A stretch of DNA of 64,000 nucleotides from Posidonia oceanica (taxonomy: Eukaryota > Streptophyta > Magnoliopsida > Alismatales > Posidoniaceae): the NCBI GenBank assembly GCA_037176725.1, contig JAZBRS010000035.1, positions 43,472,001 through 43,536,000 on the forward strand, in the 5' to 3' direction. Shown one piece after another: positions 46,591 through 58,672 of this stretch. The notes under the pieces are model-generated. The model searched no databases and was not told the DNA's origin. It was given only the letters and a program-made list of their open reading frames with translations. How positions within the stretch are numbered: position 1 is the first letter of the stretch; each line of letters begins with the position of its first letter. The position numbers and the translations under genes are program-made.

Positions 46591-49053
46591 TGTAGACACC
46601 CCATTTTGACAGACTGAATTGGTGGATCTCTCTCTGGTGGCTTCTGAACCAAACACCTAAGCTAAACCCAAAATCACATCCTTTTTTCAAAACCAAAACT
46701 CCAAATCAAACCCCAAAAACAAACCTAGAACTACACCCATTTTCTAAACCAAAACCACATCAAAACCCTAGAAAATCCTAAAACAAAACCCAAAAACCTT
46801 CCAAAAACCTCCCAAAATCCCATTTAAAATCATAGAAAGCCCTAGATTAAACCTTACGTCAAACCCTAGAAACCCTAGGTCATGCACTCACACAAAACCC
46901 CTCCAAATTCAGGTCATTATCCATCCTATCTCTCCTCATTATCCTTTTCTCTCTCCTCAATATTCTTTTCTCTCTCCTCTTTATCCTCCTTCTCTTTCTC
47001 CTTCTTTTCCTCTCTTTCTCTCTTCTTTTCTTACTCTCCAATGGACTACCTCATTCTTGCTCCTCCCCACTTATTCTCCTTTCTTTCCTTTATTTTATCT
47101 TTATTTTATTTTATTTTATTTTATCACATGTTATTTGATCTTTAATTTCTTTTCTTCCCTTTCTTTCTTTCTTTCTTTCTTTTCCTTTTTCCACATTAAA
47201 CCAAACCCTAAACCCTAAATCTTAAATCCAAACCTAAACCCTAATCAACAAACCCTAAACCCTAACAAACCCCAAACCCTAGTCAACAAACCCTAATCAA
47301 CAAACCCTAAACCCTAATCAAAACCCTAAACCCTAATCAACACCCTAAGAACTTAAAACCCTAAACCCTAAAACTAATCCATGCAAATTTAAATCACAAT
47401 TACAACCCAATTAAATCCAACCAAAACCCCAAGCCCACTTAAAATGCAAAGCCCATCTTTAAACCTAATTAAAAATTAAAACCAATTTGAATTTAACAAT
47501 TAAAGTCAAAACCCACTTAAACAAATCAAAACTCATTTAAATTTAAAACCAACTAAAGTTAAAACACATCCAAACTCATTAAAAAATTAAACTAAACCCC
47601 AAACCCCATTTTGAAACCCTAAAACATATTTAAAGCACAAAGTCCATTTCAACTTGAATTTAATTAAGATTAGAATCAATTTAAACAATCAACAACCAAA
47701 TCCATTTAAACTAATCTAAATTAAAACTCATTCAAACCTAAACTAATTAGCATCAAAGCAAAAAATCCAAACCAAGCCCAAGGCCCATTAAGCCCTTTTT
47801 TCCCTTTTTCCTTCCTCTCATTCTTCTTCTACTTCTTCATTTTTTCTCTCTTTTTTTTCACCTTTTTTTTCTCTTCCTCAGCCAAGCCCACGGCCCACTC
47901 TCCTTCCTCCTCTTCTTTTCTACCTTTTTTCTTTTCTTCTTCCACTCCACCTATAGCAACTCTCTCCCTCCCTTTTTCTCCCCCCATTTCCATTTTCAAA
48001 CCACAAATCTCCCCCCTATTTTCAAACACCTTCACCTCCTCTTTACCTCCTCTCCTTCTCTCCAACTCTCCCCACCATAAAAACACCTCCTCTCAACCAC
48101 CTCTTCTTTCTTCTTCTGAATGGCCAAAAAAACCACATCCACAGCCTCTCCTCATCTTCTTCCAACTGCCAACAGCCAAACTCCTCCATCAGAACTCCAC
48201 CATCATAGACCAAACCTCTGCCCTCCAACTCCACCAAAACACACTCCATCAGACCTCCACCAGAACTCCACCACAGCCTCCTCTTCATCTTCTTCCAACT
48301 GCCAACAGCCAGACACCACCACAAACCATTCCTCAACAACCCAAACCACAGACCTCCACCACAACCGAACGTCCCCACAGAGCAGACCTCAGCCCTCCAA
48401 CTCCACCAGAAGCCACCGGTGTAAGCCACCTTATCAAGAGAGCCACCAATAGAGAGAGGAGAGAGAATTATTCTCCCGAGCACCCACTCTGGCCACCTGC
48501 ATGTGGAAGGGAGGAGAAGGCCTCCGTCGCTTCCCAAGTCTCCTCCACACCTCCACGACCTTGCCCAGACTCCGCCTAAAGCCGCCCCGCGCCTCCAGCG
48601 ACGCCTCCGCCTGTCGCAAGTCCGTATCACCACCACAGACGCCATCTGAGCTCGCAGGACGTCCCCACATGCTCCAACAAGTAACCGGACCTCCCTCTAG
48701 CTCCGCCTCGTTCCCTTCTAGCTCCCCATGCCGTTTCATCCGCGTTTCGTGCCCTGTGCCGTCGCCAGCACCTCGCCGGAGTTTACCGTCCTCCCCTGTG
48801 CCAGCCACTGGTGCAACGCCCGCAGCAGCACTCCAGACGTCCACCGCTACCGCCAAAGCCCCTATGCTCTGCCCGCACCTCCGTTAGACTACGCCGGGCC
48901 TCCCCGAGCCCCGCTGAAGCTGCGTCGCCTCCCTCTTCGCCTGCGCAGAAGCTTCCTCCCCGGCGAGCGGCGCATGGCACTGTAGCACCCTTATTTCATT
49001 GCCATTAGTTGCATTTAGGATTTATTTTTTCTTAACTTAGTTAGTTTACCATT
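46591..49053 (+). repeat. 3' LTR of element C, first part (interrupted by D)
   Basis: Matches 13306 onward with few differences, without the two SINEs, up to 'cttagttagttta' (C 5' LTR near 16280), where element D begins. The GC-rich block is at about 48400-48985. The rest lies to the right of D, outside the window. Confidence 0.93.
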
Positions 49054-52000
49054 TGTTGACACCCCATTTTGACAGGCATGATCAATTGGAATCTCCTAGT
49101 AGCTTCTGCATTCAAACCTAGGTCTAAACCTACACAATCATTTTCTCCAAAACTAGCCTAAACTTGACCTAGAATTGCACCCCTTTCCCAAGCCCAAAAA
49201 CTACCCAAAAATCATAGGAAAACTCACCATCCCCAACTTAGCAAACCTACCCAAGAACCCTCAAATTTTCAACCTAAAACCACTCCCAAAAACCCTAGAA
49301 AACCTAGGTAAAACTACCCTTTTTCAACACCTCAAAACCCTTCCAAAACTTTCCCAAAACTAAACCTAAACCATAGGTCCAACACTAGAGACCCTAGGCC
49401 ACACACACCCCAAGTTTCACCTCTTTTCAAAACCCCTAACCCCTCCATTTACCCAAGTTATCCTTTTCTCTCTCCTAGATTATTCTTTTCTCTCTCCTCT
49501 CTCTGTCCTGATTATCCTCCTTCTTTTCACCCCCTTCTCTCCCTTCTTTTTGCCTGGCTGTGGGTCCCCCTTGTGCTTCTATCTCTTCTGAATCTTATTT
49601 GTATTTTTATCTTATTTTTAGCATTTTCTTTGGTCTTCAAAAAATTATTTTCTTTCAACTCTTCCTTCTCCTCTTTATTCCCTCATTTCTCCCTTTTCTT
49701 CTTCCTTTTCCTTTTCTTTTCCTTTCTCTCACTAAATCACTAAAAAATCCTTAAAAACCTTTAAAACCCTAAAACAAAAGGAAAGCAAACCAAAACCCTA
49801 AAATAAATAATTAAAAACTTAAACAAACCACTAAAAACCAAAAACCTAACTAAATCTAGCTAAAATGGAAAACTAAGAATGCAACTTAAAAATGCAAAAC
49901 AAACAAAGGAAAAATGCTGTAAAATCAAGGAAAAAACCAAAATGTAATCAAAACAAGTAAAAGTAAAATCCTATTAAAAAACAATCAAGAAAACAAATCC
50001 TAAGAAGAAAGAAAACAATTAAGAAAACATTAAGACAGCTACTTAAGAAAAAGAGAAACTTAACAATCCTAAAAAGAAACAATTTGAAAACTTAATTAAC
50101 AAAAAAAATAATAAAAACAAACAATCAAAAATCTAAAAACACTTAATCAAAACTTAACAAGAAAACTTAACTAAAAAATATTAAAAGAAATTAACAAACA
50201 AAATCAAATCTAAAAGGAAACTTAAACAAAACCCTAAAAAGATTAAAAACAAAAATCTAAAACTCACCCTAATTAATCTAAAAACAAACTTTAAAAAATT
50301 CTAATTAACATCCCAAGTATTTAACAAGAAAAGCATAATTAAGAAACAACTTAAAAGACTTAACAAACATATAAACAAAATAAAAAACAAATCAAAAACA
50401 AGGAAAACCCTAAAAACCCTAATCAAAACTAAATCTCCTTAAACCTAATTAACCAATTAAAAACAACCATTAAAAAACTTAATCAAAGTCCTAACGTAAA
50501 ACACAACCATTCTAAAAACCTTTCCCATTTTTATTTTATTTTTATCTTTTTATTTTCTTCTTCTTTCTCTTCTTCCTTTCTTTTTTCATCCTTCCTTTCT
50601 TCCTTTTTTGTTTTTGTTTCTCCTCTTGGTCCGGCTCATTGGCCCATTCCTTCCTTTCCTTCCCTTTTTCTTTCTTTCTTTTTTTCTTTTCCTTTGCGGC
50701 TCGGCCCGCACATCCTCTTCCCTCCTTCTTCTTCTTCTTCTTCTTCCTCCACGATTCCTCCCGCCAGTTTCCCTCTCCTCTTCAAAAAAATTTCAATTCT
50801 CTTCTCCCTCCCGATCACTTCAACCTCCAGCTCATCCTTCCTCTCTCGCGTCTCAACAGGATCTCCGGGGGGCAATCAATGCCCGTCGCCTCCAGCCGTC
50901 CTTGCTGCTGCCAATCTTCTGCTCCTACAAGAGGATTTTTAAAATCCAGCGCGCCCTTCACTCTCGAGCAGCTGATAAAACCCACAGCATCCTCCTCCTT
51001 CATCACCTTTTGTCGTCCCGAGAGAGAGAGAGCATCCAGAGCCCAGAGAGCCACCCGGAATCCCCTCCTCTTCCACTGAAACCGAGCCCCCTTCTTCCTC
51101 CTTCATTTCATCCCAACTAGAGCACCCAACTCCCTTCAAACCACCTCCAATATTCGTCCCCAAATCCACCCAAACCACCACCATTACAGCCCTCCATTCA
51201 GCACCCAAATCCGCCTTGCAACCACCCCTCAGTTCCTCAAAACCCAGAACAGAACCCATCACCTCCACCTTCCAGAATTCCCTCCCATTCCGTCTCCAGA
51301 ATTCCTCCAAACTCCGTCCAGAAACTCACCTGAACTCCACCTTCCAGAACCCCTAAACCATCAGCCCGACAACTCTCCACAACCGGAGCCATCCACAGTA
51401 AACACCTCTGCCCATTTCTCCCAGAAAATCAACCCAGCAGCTTTCTTCTTCTCCAGCCCCTTCCTGACCCTCCTGAGCATCCAGAAACACTCACGAACCC
51501 TCTAGAAGTTCGCCGGTGCCCTCCAACCGATCTAGAGAGCAGCAGACACCTCCCCCCATCTCAGGCGACTTCTCCTGTACCCACTGAAGCGATTTTCCTC
51601 TCCAGACTGCGAAGCTTCACTTCGAGCGTCCAGGAAGCACCGAAGGACTCCGCGGAACTGATTCCGACCTTCACAAGCCACCGGAGACGTCTACAACGCC
51701 TGGTCGAGCCTCGCCGACATCCACTGAAGCAGCTCACGTCGGGGTAACGTCTTAGCCAGCAAAACAGGTAATTTCCTTTCCTTGTAGCTTAATTCTCTCC
51801 CCCTCTTGCTTTTCCACCCCTTAGATAGGGGTTCTTCTCCCTCTTTCGCCGGGTCAGCACTGCCGCTGACTCGTCTTCTCCGACGAGCTCAAAGCTCGCC
51901 TCGCCGCTCCAGTCACCGGAAAGCATCACCGAGGATCGTCCGAGCTCCGCAAAGCTCCCAGGAACGCAACCTTGCCTTCAGATCACATCCTCGATATCCC

Positions 52001-54956
52001 GATCGCCCAGTCTGTTTCAGAATCCCTTGTCAACCTCCGTCGTCTTCTCCAGCCATCCTCAGGCAACGTCACAACCCTCCGACACCTCTCCGACCTCCGC
52101 ACGGCTCCGGAGCAGGCCGCCGCCGCACCAATGCGTCCCCAGCAGCCCCCGTTCCTCCCCTCCGGCCACTGGTAGCAATCTACTATAGTGGCCGTTCTTC
52201 TGGCTTTCTACTGTGCATTTACTTTTCTTTGCTTAGCTAATTTGCCACTAAATTGCATTTTCAACTCTTGTTTTTAATTTATTACATTCTGGTCCTGCCT
52301 CTGTTTAAGATTCATTTAATTCCAAATTTAAATCATATGAAATTGCATGAAAAATCTAAAAAACTGCCTAATTGCATGTTGGTCCTTCTACTGCATTTTC
52401 CTTTCAAGCTTATTTTAGTTCAAGTCCTGCAACTTTTATTTATTGCATGTTAGTCCTTCAATCAATAATCTGATTTAATGCTTATATTTTACCGTAGTAA
52501 ATTACATCTTTAAACCATGTTGTTTTCCTCATTTGCACTTTAGTCCTCTGTTCCGTTAACTTATGCATTTATTTTCCAATTTTTCTTACTGCATTGCATT
52601 ATTTCCCCCATACTTTCTGATTTTTGCATATAGGTCCTTCATTAATGCACAACATACAATTAAATGCATATTTTGCTTATAAAATTACATTTTAGACCCT
52701 GCATGTTTTAAAAATTGCATATAGGTCCTCTACGTGCTTATAAAAGTCATTTAAATGCATATTTTTGCTTATAAAATTGCATTTTAGATGCTGCATATTT
52801 AAAAATTGCACTTAGGTCCTCTATTTGCATTCTCAGACCATTTAAGACTACTATTTTGCTTACAAAATTGCATTTCAACCCCTGCATGTTTCAAAATTGC
52901 ATGTTAATCCCCCATATGATTTCAAAACTTGTCCTAATGCATGTTTACCACGTAAAATTGCATTTTGAACTCTGCATTTTACAAAATTGCACTCAAACCC
53001 TCCAGTTTTCAAAAACCTTGCATAAAAGCTCCCTTTGCATTTTTCAAAAATTGCACATAAGTTCCCAAGTTTTCTGAAAAATCATCCCTAAGTCTTTTCT
53101 TGCATTTTTGCATGCATTGCACTCATGCATTCTTGCATTTGGCATCCCTGCACACACTTAAGCGTTCTTAGCTCCCACTTACACAGGAGGACCTGTTGTG
53201 CACATCCCTAGGATCCCTTGTACACCTAGATCCATTCTTCTCCCCTGTTTTGGCCCCTCTGCCTTGAAGCTGGGATATCTTCAGATCTGACCGTTGGATC
53301 TTCTCAACCAAGCTGTCTGGACGACCGCAGCGGAGCGCTCTTCAGCATGGACCAAGCAGTTTTCAGATCAGGCTTCAGATTTCCAAGGTAAGTCCTCCTG
53401 AACCCTTGAACAGCATTCATTTGCACACCATTTGCATTGCATGCATGATTTTTGCTTTCTGTTTCCTCGAGCATGTAGATTAGGACTCCCTCTTCCTATC
53501 TATCAACTCTATCTCCTCTTTTCGCGTACTCTCAGTGCCTTGTGTTGCATTTCCCCTAGATTCACCACTAATTGTAACTTTCTTCCCCTCTTTCCACGAT
53601 CCGATCACATCGCGAGCTTTTGGCAGCGTGCGAGACACATCGTGGGACATTTTGGTGGGAAACAGTCACAAAACAGCGGTAATCCTTCCACTTGCTTCTC
53701 TTCCCCTTTGTAGGTCTTCACACCTACTTTGCGTGGTCCTTAAATAGTGCCTGTTCTCACACACGCACTGTTTGCTTCCCCTTTTGCTTCTCCTGTCCTT
53801 TCTCTTTGCATTTGCATCTACATGGTTTTGTCGATGTTTTATTTCGCCTGTCTTGGCACCGTTTTGCGTGCCCGCTTCACTTTTGACACCGTTTTGGGTG
53901 CCCGTTTTGCTTTTGGCACTGTTTTGTGTGCCTGCTTCACTTTTGGCACCGTTTTGCGTGCCCGCTTCACTTTTGGCACCGTCTTGCGTGCCCGCTTTGC
54001 TTTCGGCACCGTCTTGCGTGCCCGCTTTGCTTTTGGCACTGTTTTGCGTCCTTGATTTGCTTTTGGCATCGTTTTACGTGCCCGCTTTGCTCTTGGCAAT
54101 GTTTTGCATGCTGGCTTTGTTTTCTCGCGCTGTTTCGCGTGCCCGCTTTGCTCTTAGCACTGTTTTATGTGCCACTTTGTTTTCTACACCGTTTTGCATG
54201 CTGGCTTTGTTTTTCCGCACCGTTTCGCATGCCGCTTCCGTTTCTCACGTCATTTTGTGTGTCTTTCGCCGTTTTCTCTTGCATGTCGCCTGTACTGCTT
54301 GGTTTTATCGCTGTTTTGTTTTTCCGTCTGCATTTGCATATAGGGCAGTGATGCTTACTGCCTGGAGTTCTCACGAGCCAGGTCCCGACCGGTTCGGAAC
54401 ACAAACAGCGTTGCTGAGCACTTAGACTGCATAATTACTTCCTTGCATTGCATCCCATCACTTAGAGCACACCTTCGAGCATTCATTGGCATTTAGGCAT
54501 TCAAACCTATATTCTCCTACGTATGCAAGCGTAAGCCTAGAAAGACCGATTCTCGGGCGTGTCGAGGTGCCTAACACCTTCCCCGCACGTAACAGGAGTC
54601 CTTGCCCAGTCTTTTGGCCCGTAATGACCATATTGCCCTTATCCTAGGCATGAGTCATCTCATTTGCATTCATTTGTATTTGTTTTCGTTTGCATTGCTC
54701 TGCATTGCATCCTTTGCTTGGTTTTGCGTGTTAACCCGCGCATTACCTCGGTTTTCCTTGTCTCCCGATAATAGACACGGTAGCAACTCTGAATTGTCTT
54801 ATCTTCTTCTTTTCTTTTCTTTTCTCCTCTGTTTTAAGTGTTTTCGAGTTGAGCCCTCCTCCTCGGACATAGCCGCTTATAGTGAGCCTGATTCCGATCG
54901 GTGCACGCGAGCTTCTAGCAGTGTGCATGGACGATCTGAACACTGGGATTACTACA
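49054..54956 (+). repeat. 5' LTR of element D
   Basis: 5903 bp, TGTTGACACCCCATTTTGAC to ...GGGATTACTACA. Order: A/C-rich start with CCCTAA runs, pyrimidine tract, long A-rich part (49760-50520), second pyrimidine tract, GC-rich block (about 51440-52180), 'ttgcatataggtcc' units (52250-53050), minisatellite (53857-54236), conserved end. Confidence 0.95.
53857..54236 (+). repeat. Minisatellite in the LTR of D
   Basis: About twelve units of 30 to 31 bp around 'CACCGTTTTGCGTGCCCGCT'. The core GCGTGCC(C)GC is shared with C and B, but unit length and number differ. Confidence 0.85.
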
Positions 54957-54957
54957 G

Positions 54958-54975
54958 TGGCAACTCTACTGGGGA
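54958..54975 (+). promoter_or_regulatory. Primer binding site of element D
   Basis: TGGCAACTCTACTGGGGA, one base after the LTR. A decayed second copy (TGGTTACTTTGCTTAGG) is at 55098, 140 bp on. Confidence 0.8.
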
Positions 54976-56251
54976 TGCTAGACTCTGGCTTTCGTTTTTG
55001 GCTTTTCGCTCGCCACTTTCGCAGTTCTGCTTGCTTTTGTCTGCCTCTTTGCCTGTTTTGGTCGCTCTTCTGTGCAAACTCCTGGCAAGTCACCTCGTGG
55101 TTACTTTGCTTAGGTTTTTTGCACCCCCTTCTGCTGCTTTTGCCTTGGTTTTTGCTCTATCTCGCTCTGCTTTGTCTAATTTGCTTGTTTACTTGCCTAT
55201 TTCCTTGCTTCTGCTCTTATTTGCTTTACAGCTTACCTGTCTTTACTTTCTTTATCTTGCTTACTTATTATTGCTTTATTTCCTGCAATGCATGTCTACA
55301 TACTTGTTTGGCAGCAATGCATGCTTTTTGAATGATAAATGCTTCTTTTACACACTTGCTATGCCACTACACACGCATATGCCCTGTATATGTCTTTTGA
55401 CATGATGGATGCCTTTTCTTCACTATCATGCTCACAAACACTCACATATGCCATGCACTTGCCTTTTGCTCTGTTGTATGTTGTTTGCTTGCCATATTTG
55501 ACTGATTTTCTACCCTTTCGCATATGCCATGCCTAGGATAGTAGAAACATGTTTGCTCTCCCTTCTGCTTAATCTAAAAGCTACAATAAAGCTAAACAAT
55601 AACTTCTAAGCACAACTAGAGCCAATAACTTGCATTTTTCCCCCTTTTTGGCTAATAAAATGCAAGTAAAAGACTCTAAAGCATTTTGCATGATTGATTC
55701 ATCTTAGAAAGCATGCATCTTCTCTTCTGCGTCCACTTACTAGTCTGCGAAGGATGGTCCCGACCTCTTGTTCCACTGCTTTTGGTGTGGCCCAAGTCAG
55801 TCGGTCTGTCCCCCTTGTCCAGGGGTCGTGTCGGTGTAGTGGAGAGTACTGCCTACGCTTTTGGCTGGGTCAGGGCCACCAACGCACCACCCTGTTATTT
55901 CCTCAGCTCTGGCTAGGAGTTCGATAGGGAACCTGCTTTTTCTGACCTAGAGTCTGTCTAAACCTATTACCCTTGAGTGTGTCCTAGTAGGTCATCTACT
56001 CAGGACTTGCATGGTGAGAGAGTGCATTTTAGGACATTCATTTGCATGTGTGCCATTCATGCCACCCTTAACAATTCTTTATTGCATACAACCTCTAATG
56101 CCTTTACTCTTTTGCAGGTACGTGCAGGATCCGCTGCTTGGACTTTGAGCGTCCTTCCTCTGAGCTACTCGTCGCTTCCGACGGTAGCTTTCCTTAGGCT
56201 TTACTTCCTTCTCTCTTGTCGCAGCTTCCGCTCACTTAGACTCAGTCAACA
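54976..56251 (+). other. Leader of element D
   Basis: Non-coding, homologous to the leaders of B and C. A splice-like TTTTGCAG|GTACGTG is at about 56111-56124. Confidence 0.6.
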
Positions 56252-58373
56252 ATGGCCCAGTCTGTCGATGGGCTCCACTTTACCGTTGATTCGGAGGGGT
56301 TTACCACTTGGGTCCCTCCGGATTTCACTTCCATTCGCTCTGTGCGCTCTATGACACCAGGATTCCATCCTCAGGCGTCTGGGGCACTCCCTTCTGCTGC
56401 GGGTCTTTGGCAAACTTGCGCCACTCCGGATCCGGTCGTCGAATCTGTCTCGATGACCGCTCCTCGCGCTTCGGAGGCACCTCAGACCCCTTCGTCCCAG
56501 GGTTATGTCGCTCCCGACATCCCTTCTACTGCGACGACCTTTGCCATAGGTTCCCGATCTCTTGATTCTGCCTCCCGGCCGGTTTTGCAATTCAGTGTTC
56601 CCACTCACGGGTCCCCTGGAGAGTGGTATCGACACCTGATGGAGCTTGCCCACACACTGCAGGGTATGGCTCAATCAGTTCGCCCATCTTGTGTTCCTGT
56701 TGCCCCTAAGGTTCCTCTGCGGCCTACTTTTGCACACACTACACCCCCACCCAGACCATCGCCCCAGCTACACACTACTTCGGTGATGGGGGCGCGGCAT
56801 CTGTCTCCTGCTTCTGCATAACACCGTGCACTGCATTCAACTCCATTTCCTGGTGATCAGTCTTTCAGACTGGTTGGAGCACAGTATCCCACTGGTTCGT
56901 TGCCCGGCATCGCGCCTGCGTAGCAACTGTTGCCCCAACAATCTGCACCTCGCACTACATAGCATATTGCCAATCCATCTCCCTTGCATCAGGTTCAAAA
57001 CCCAGCATACTTTCCTACCTACACTGCACACACGCACGGATACGCCGGCCATCCTGTTGCTCCACTAGGCGACGTGATGGTTGATCCGGAAGAGCACTTA
57101 GGTGCGACCCACTTGGCGTATGTGGTCCCTGCCCCTATTGCCTCATCTCCTATGGCAGCTAATCCAGACCCCATCAATGATAGGATGGACGTTCTGGAGA
57201 AAGCACTACGTCTAGTGCAGGGCAAGGACCACCAGTCTTACCAGTTTCGCGACCTCTGTCTCTTCCCCGAGGCCGCACTCCCTTCGAAGTTCCGTATCTT
57301 AGTCTTCGATAAATACAATGGTAAAGGCTGTCCTATTTCACATCTAAAAATGTACTGTGGGGACCTTGCTCAGCTTCAGGCTGATGAAAGGCTCCTTATC
57401 CGCCTGTTTCAGAAGAGTTTAACCGGCCCCATGCTCAAGTGGTTCACTTCCGTTGACATGGCTACAGTTCGAACTTGGACGGATCTTTCTCAGGCCTTCC
57501 TTGAGCAGTATGCTTTCAACCTCGACTTGATCTCCAAGAGGGAGGATCTCGTCGCCATTTGGCAGAGGCCCCAAGAGCCGTTCGGGGAGTATGTCAGTCG
57601 CTAGCGTTCCTTAGCCGCCTAAGTCAAAGATAAACCCTCCGAGGAGGATTCTATCGAGATGATCGTTAAAGGGGCGCTGCCAGCGATTAGGACTCTGCTT
57701 TGCATTCAACACATCACTAGTCATGCATTGCTGATTAGGGCTGGCGTTCGCGTGGAAAGCTCGCTGCAAGCGGGCATTTCCCTGCACTTTCTGCATTGGC
57801 TAGGCAGGCCAACACCTCCAGCAATCACTATAGCAACAACAACAGCAGCTCCGCTCCGAACAGCTCTCCGAGTTATGCACTGATCCTCCCGAAGAGCCTG
57901 CCTATGCAGAGAGTCAGCTAGACCCTTTTCCGCTAGAGCACGCACCTAATTTTGCACCCACTGAGCACACTATCACCGTCGAGCCCGTGCATCACGTCGC
58001 ACCCGCTCGGCAAGGACTCCATCCAGGGCAAAGACGACCTCGTTGGGCTGAGTGTGATTACATGCCTCTCCCTGAATCACTGAGCGTCATCTTCCCTCAA
58101 GTTGAGTCGTGGATCCCGGCTGTCCGTCCGTCACGAAACCCTCCTCCATGGTGGCATGATACGGATCAGTTCTGCAGTTTCCATCGGGCCACCGGGCACT
58201 TGACGGACAACTGCCTTGCTCTCCGGGATGCCGTTCAACGCCTGATTGATCGCAGGATCATCAGCGTTGACGAGCAGGAGCTTGCACATACACCCGCACT
58301 TGCACTTGTACACCTTAGTGTAGCCAATCCTTCATCTGCTGGAACCTCGGGGGACTACCCTAGTCTTTTCTGA
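56252..58373 (+). pseudogene. gag: gag of element D, broken
   Basis: Starts MAQSVDGLHFTVDSEGFTTW and would be about 707 residues. The Pro/Ser/Thr-rich part is residues 1-300, the gag core about 310-455 (FDKYNGKGCPISHLK, FQKSLTGPMLKWFTSVDMAT, QAFLEQYAFNLDLI), and the knuckle FCSFHRATGHLTDNC near 640. In-frame stops: near 56819, 56921, 56959, at 57602-57604 and 57620-57622 (the last is at the codon also lost in B and C). A frameshift lies between 57780 and 57990. The conserved final TGA is at 58371-58373. Confidence 0.9.
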
Positions 58374-58662
58374 ATCCCACTCTGCTCCGATGGTTCCTTC
58401 TGATCCCATCGGCGCGATCCCATCTTTCTGTCCCCCCTATCTCGTTCGAGGGACGCTCGGAGATGCAATGGCAGCGTTGACAGCAAGACCAGGTGCAGCG
58501 TCATCCAGGTAAGTTCTTCTCCAACTTTTGCAGCTCCAATACTCCTCGCACAGCCGTCAACAACTCCAGTACCCCAGTGCTCCCTGCACTGCCAACCGTG
58601 GACCTCGCCGACAGCATCAGCAGCGTAGGAGCGAACCCAGCGCCTCCCTCCCGAGGTTGCAG

Positions 58663-58672
58663 GCAGGTAAGT
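58663..58672 (+). promoter_or_regulatory. Splice-donor-like site after gag, element D
   Basis: GCAG|GTAAGT, as in B and C. Confidence 0.45.

Noticed and set aside
53857..54236. Regular repeats of about 30 bp resembling a CRISPR array
   Set aside because: The units abut with no unique spacers, the host is a plant, and the array lies inside an LTR.
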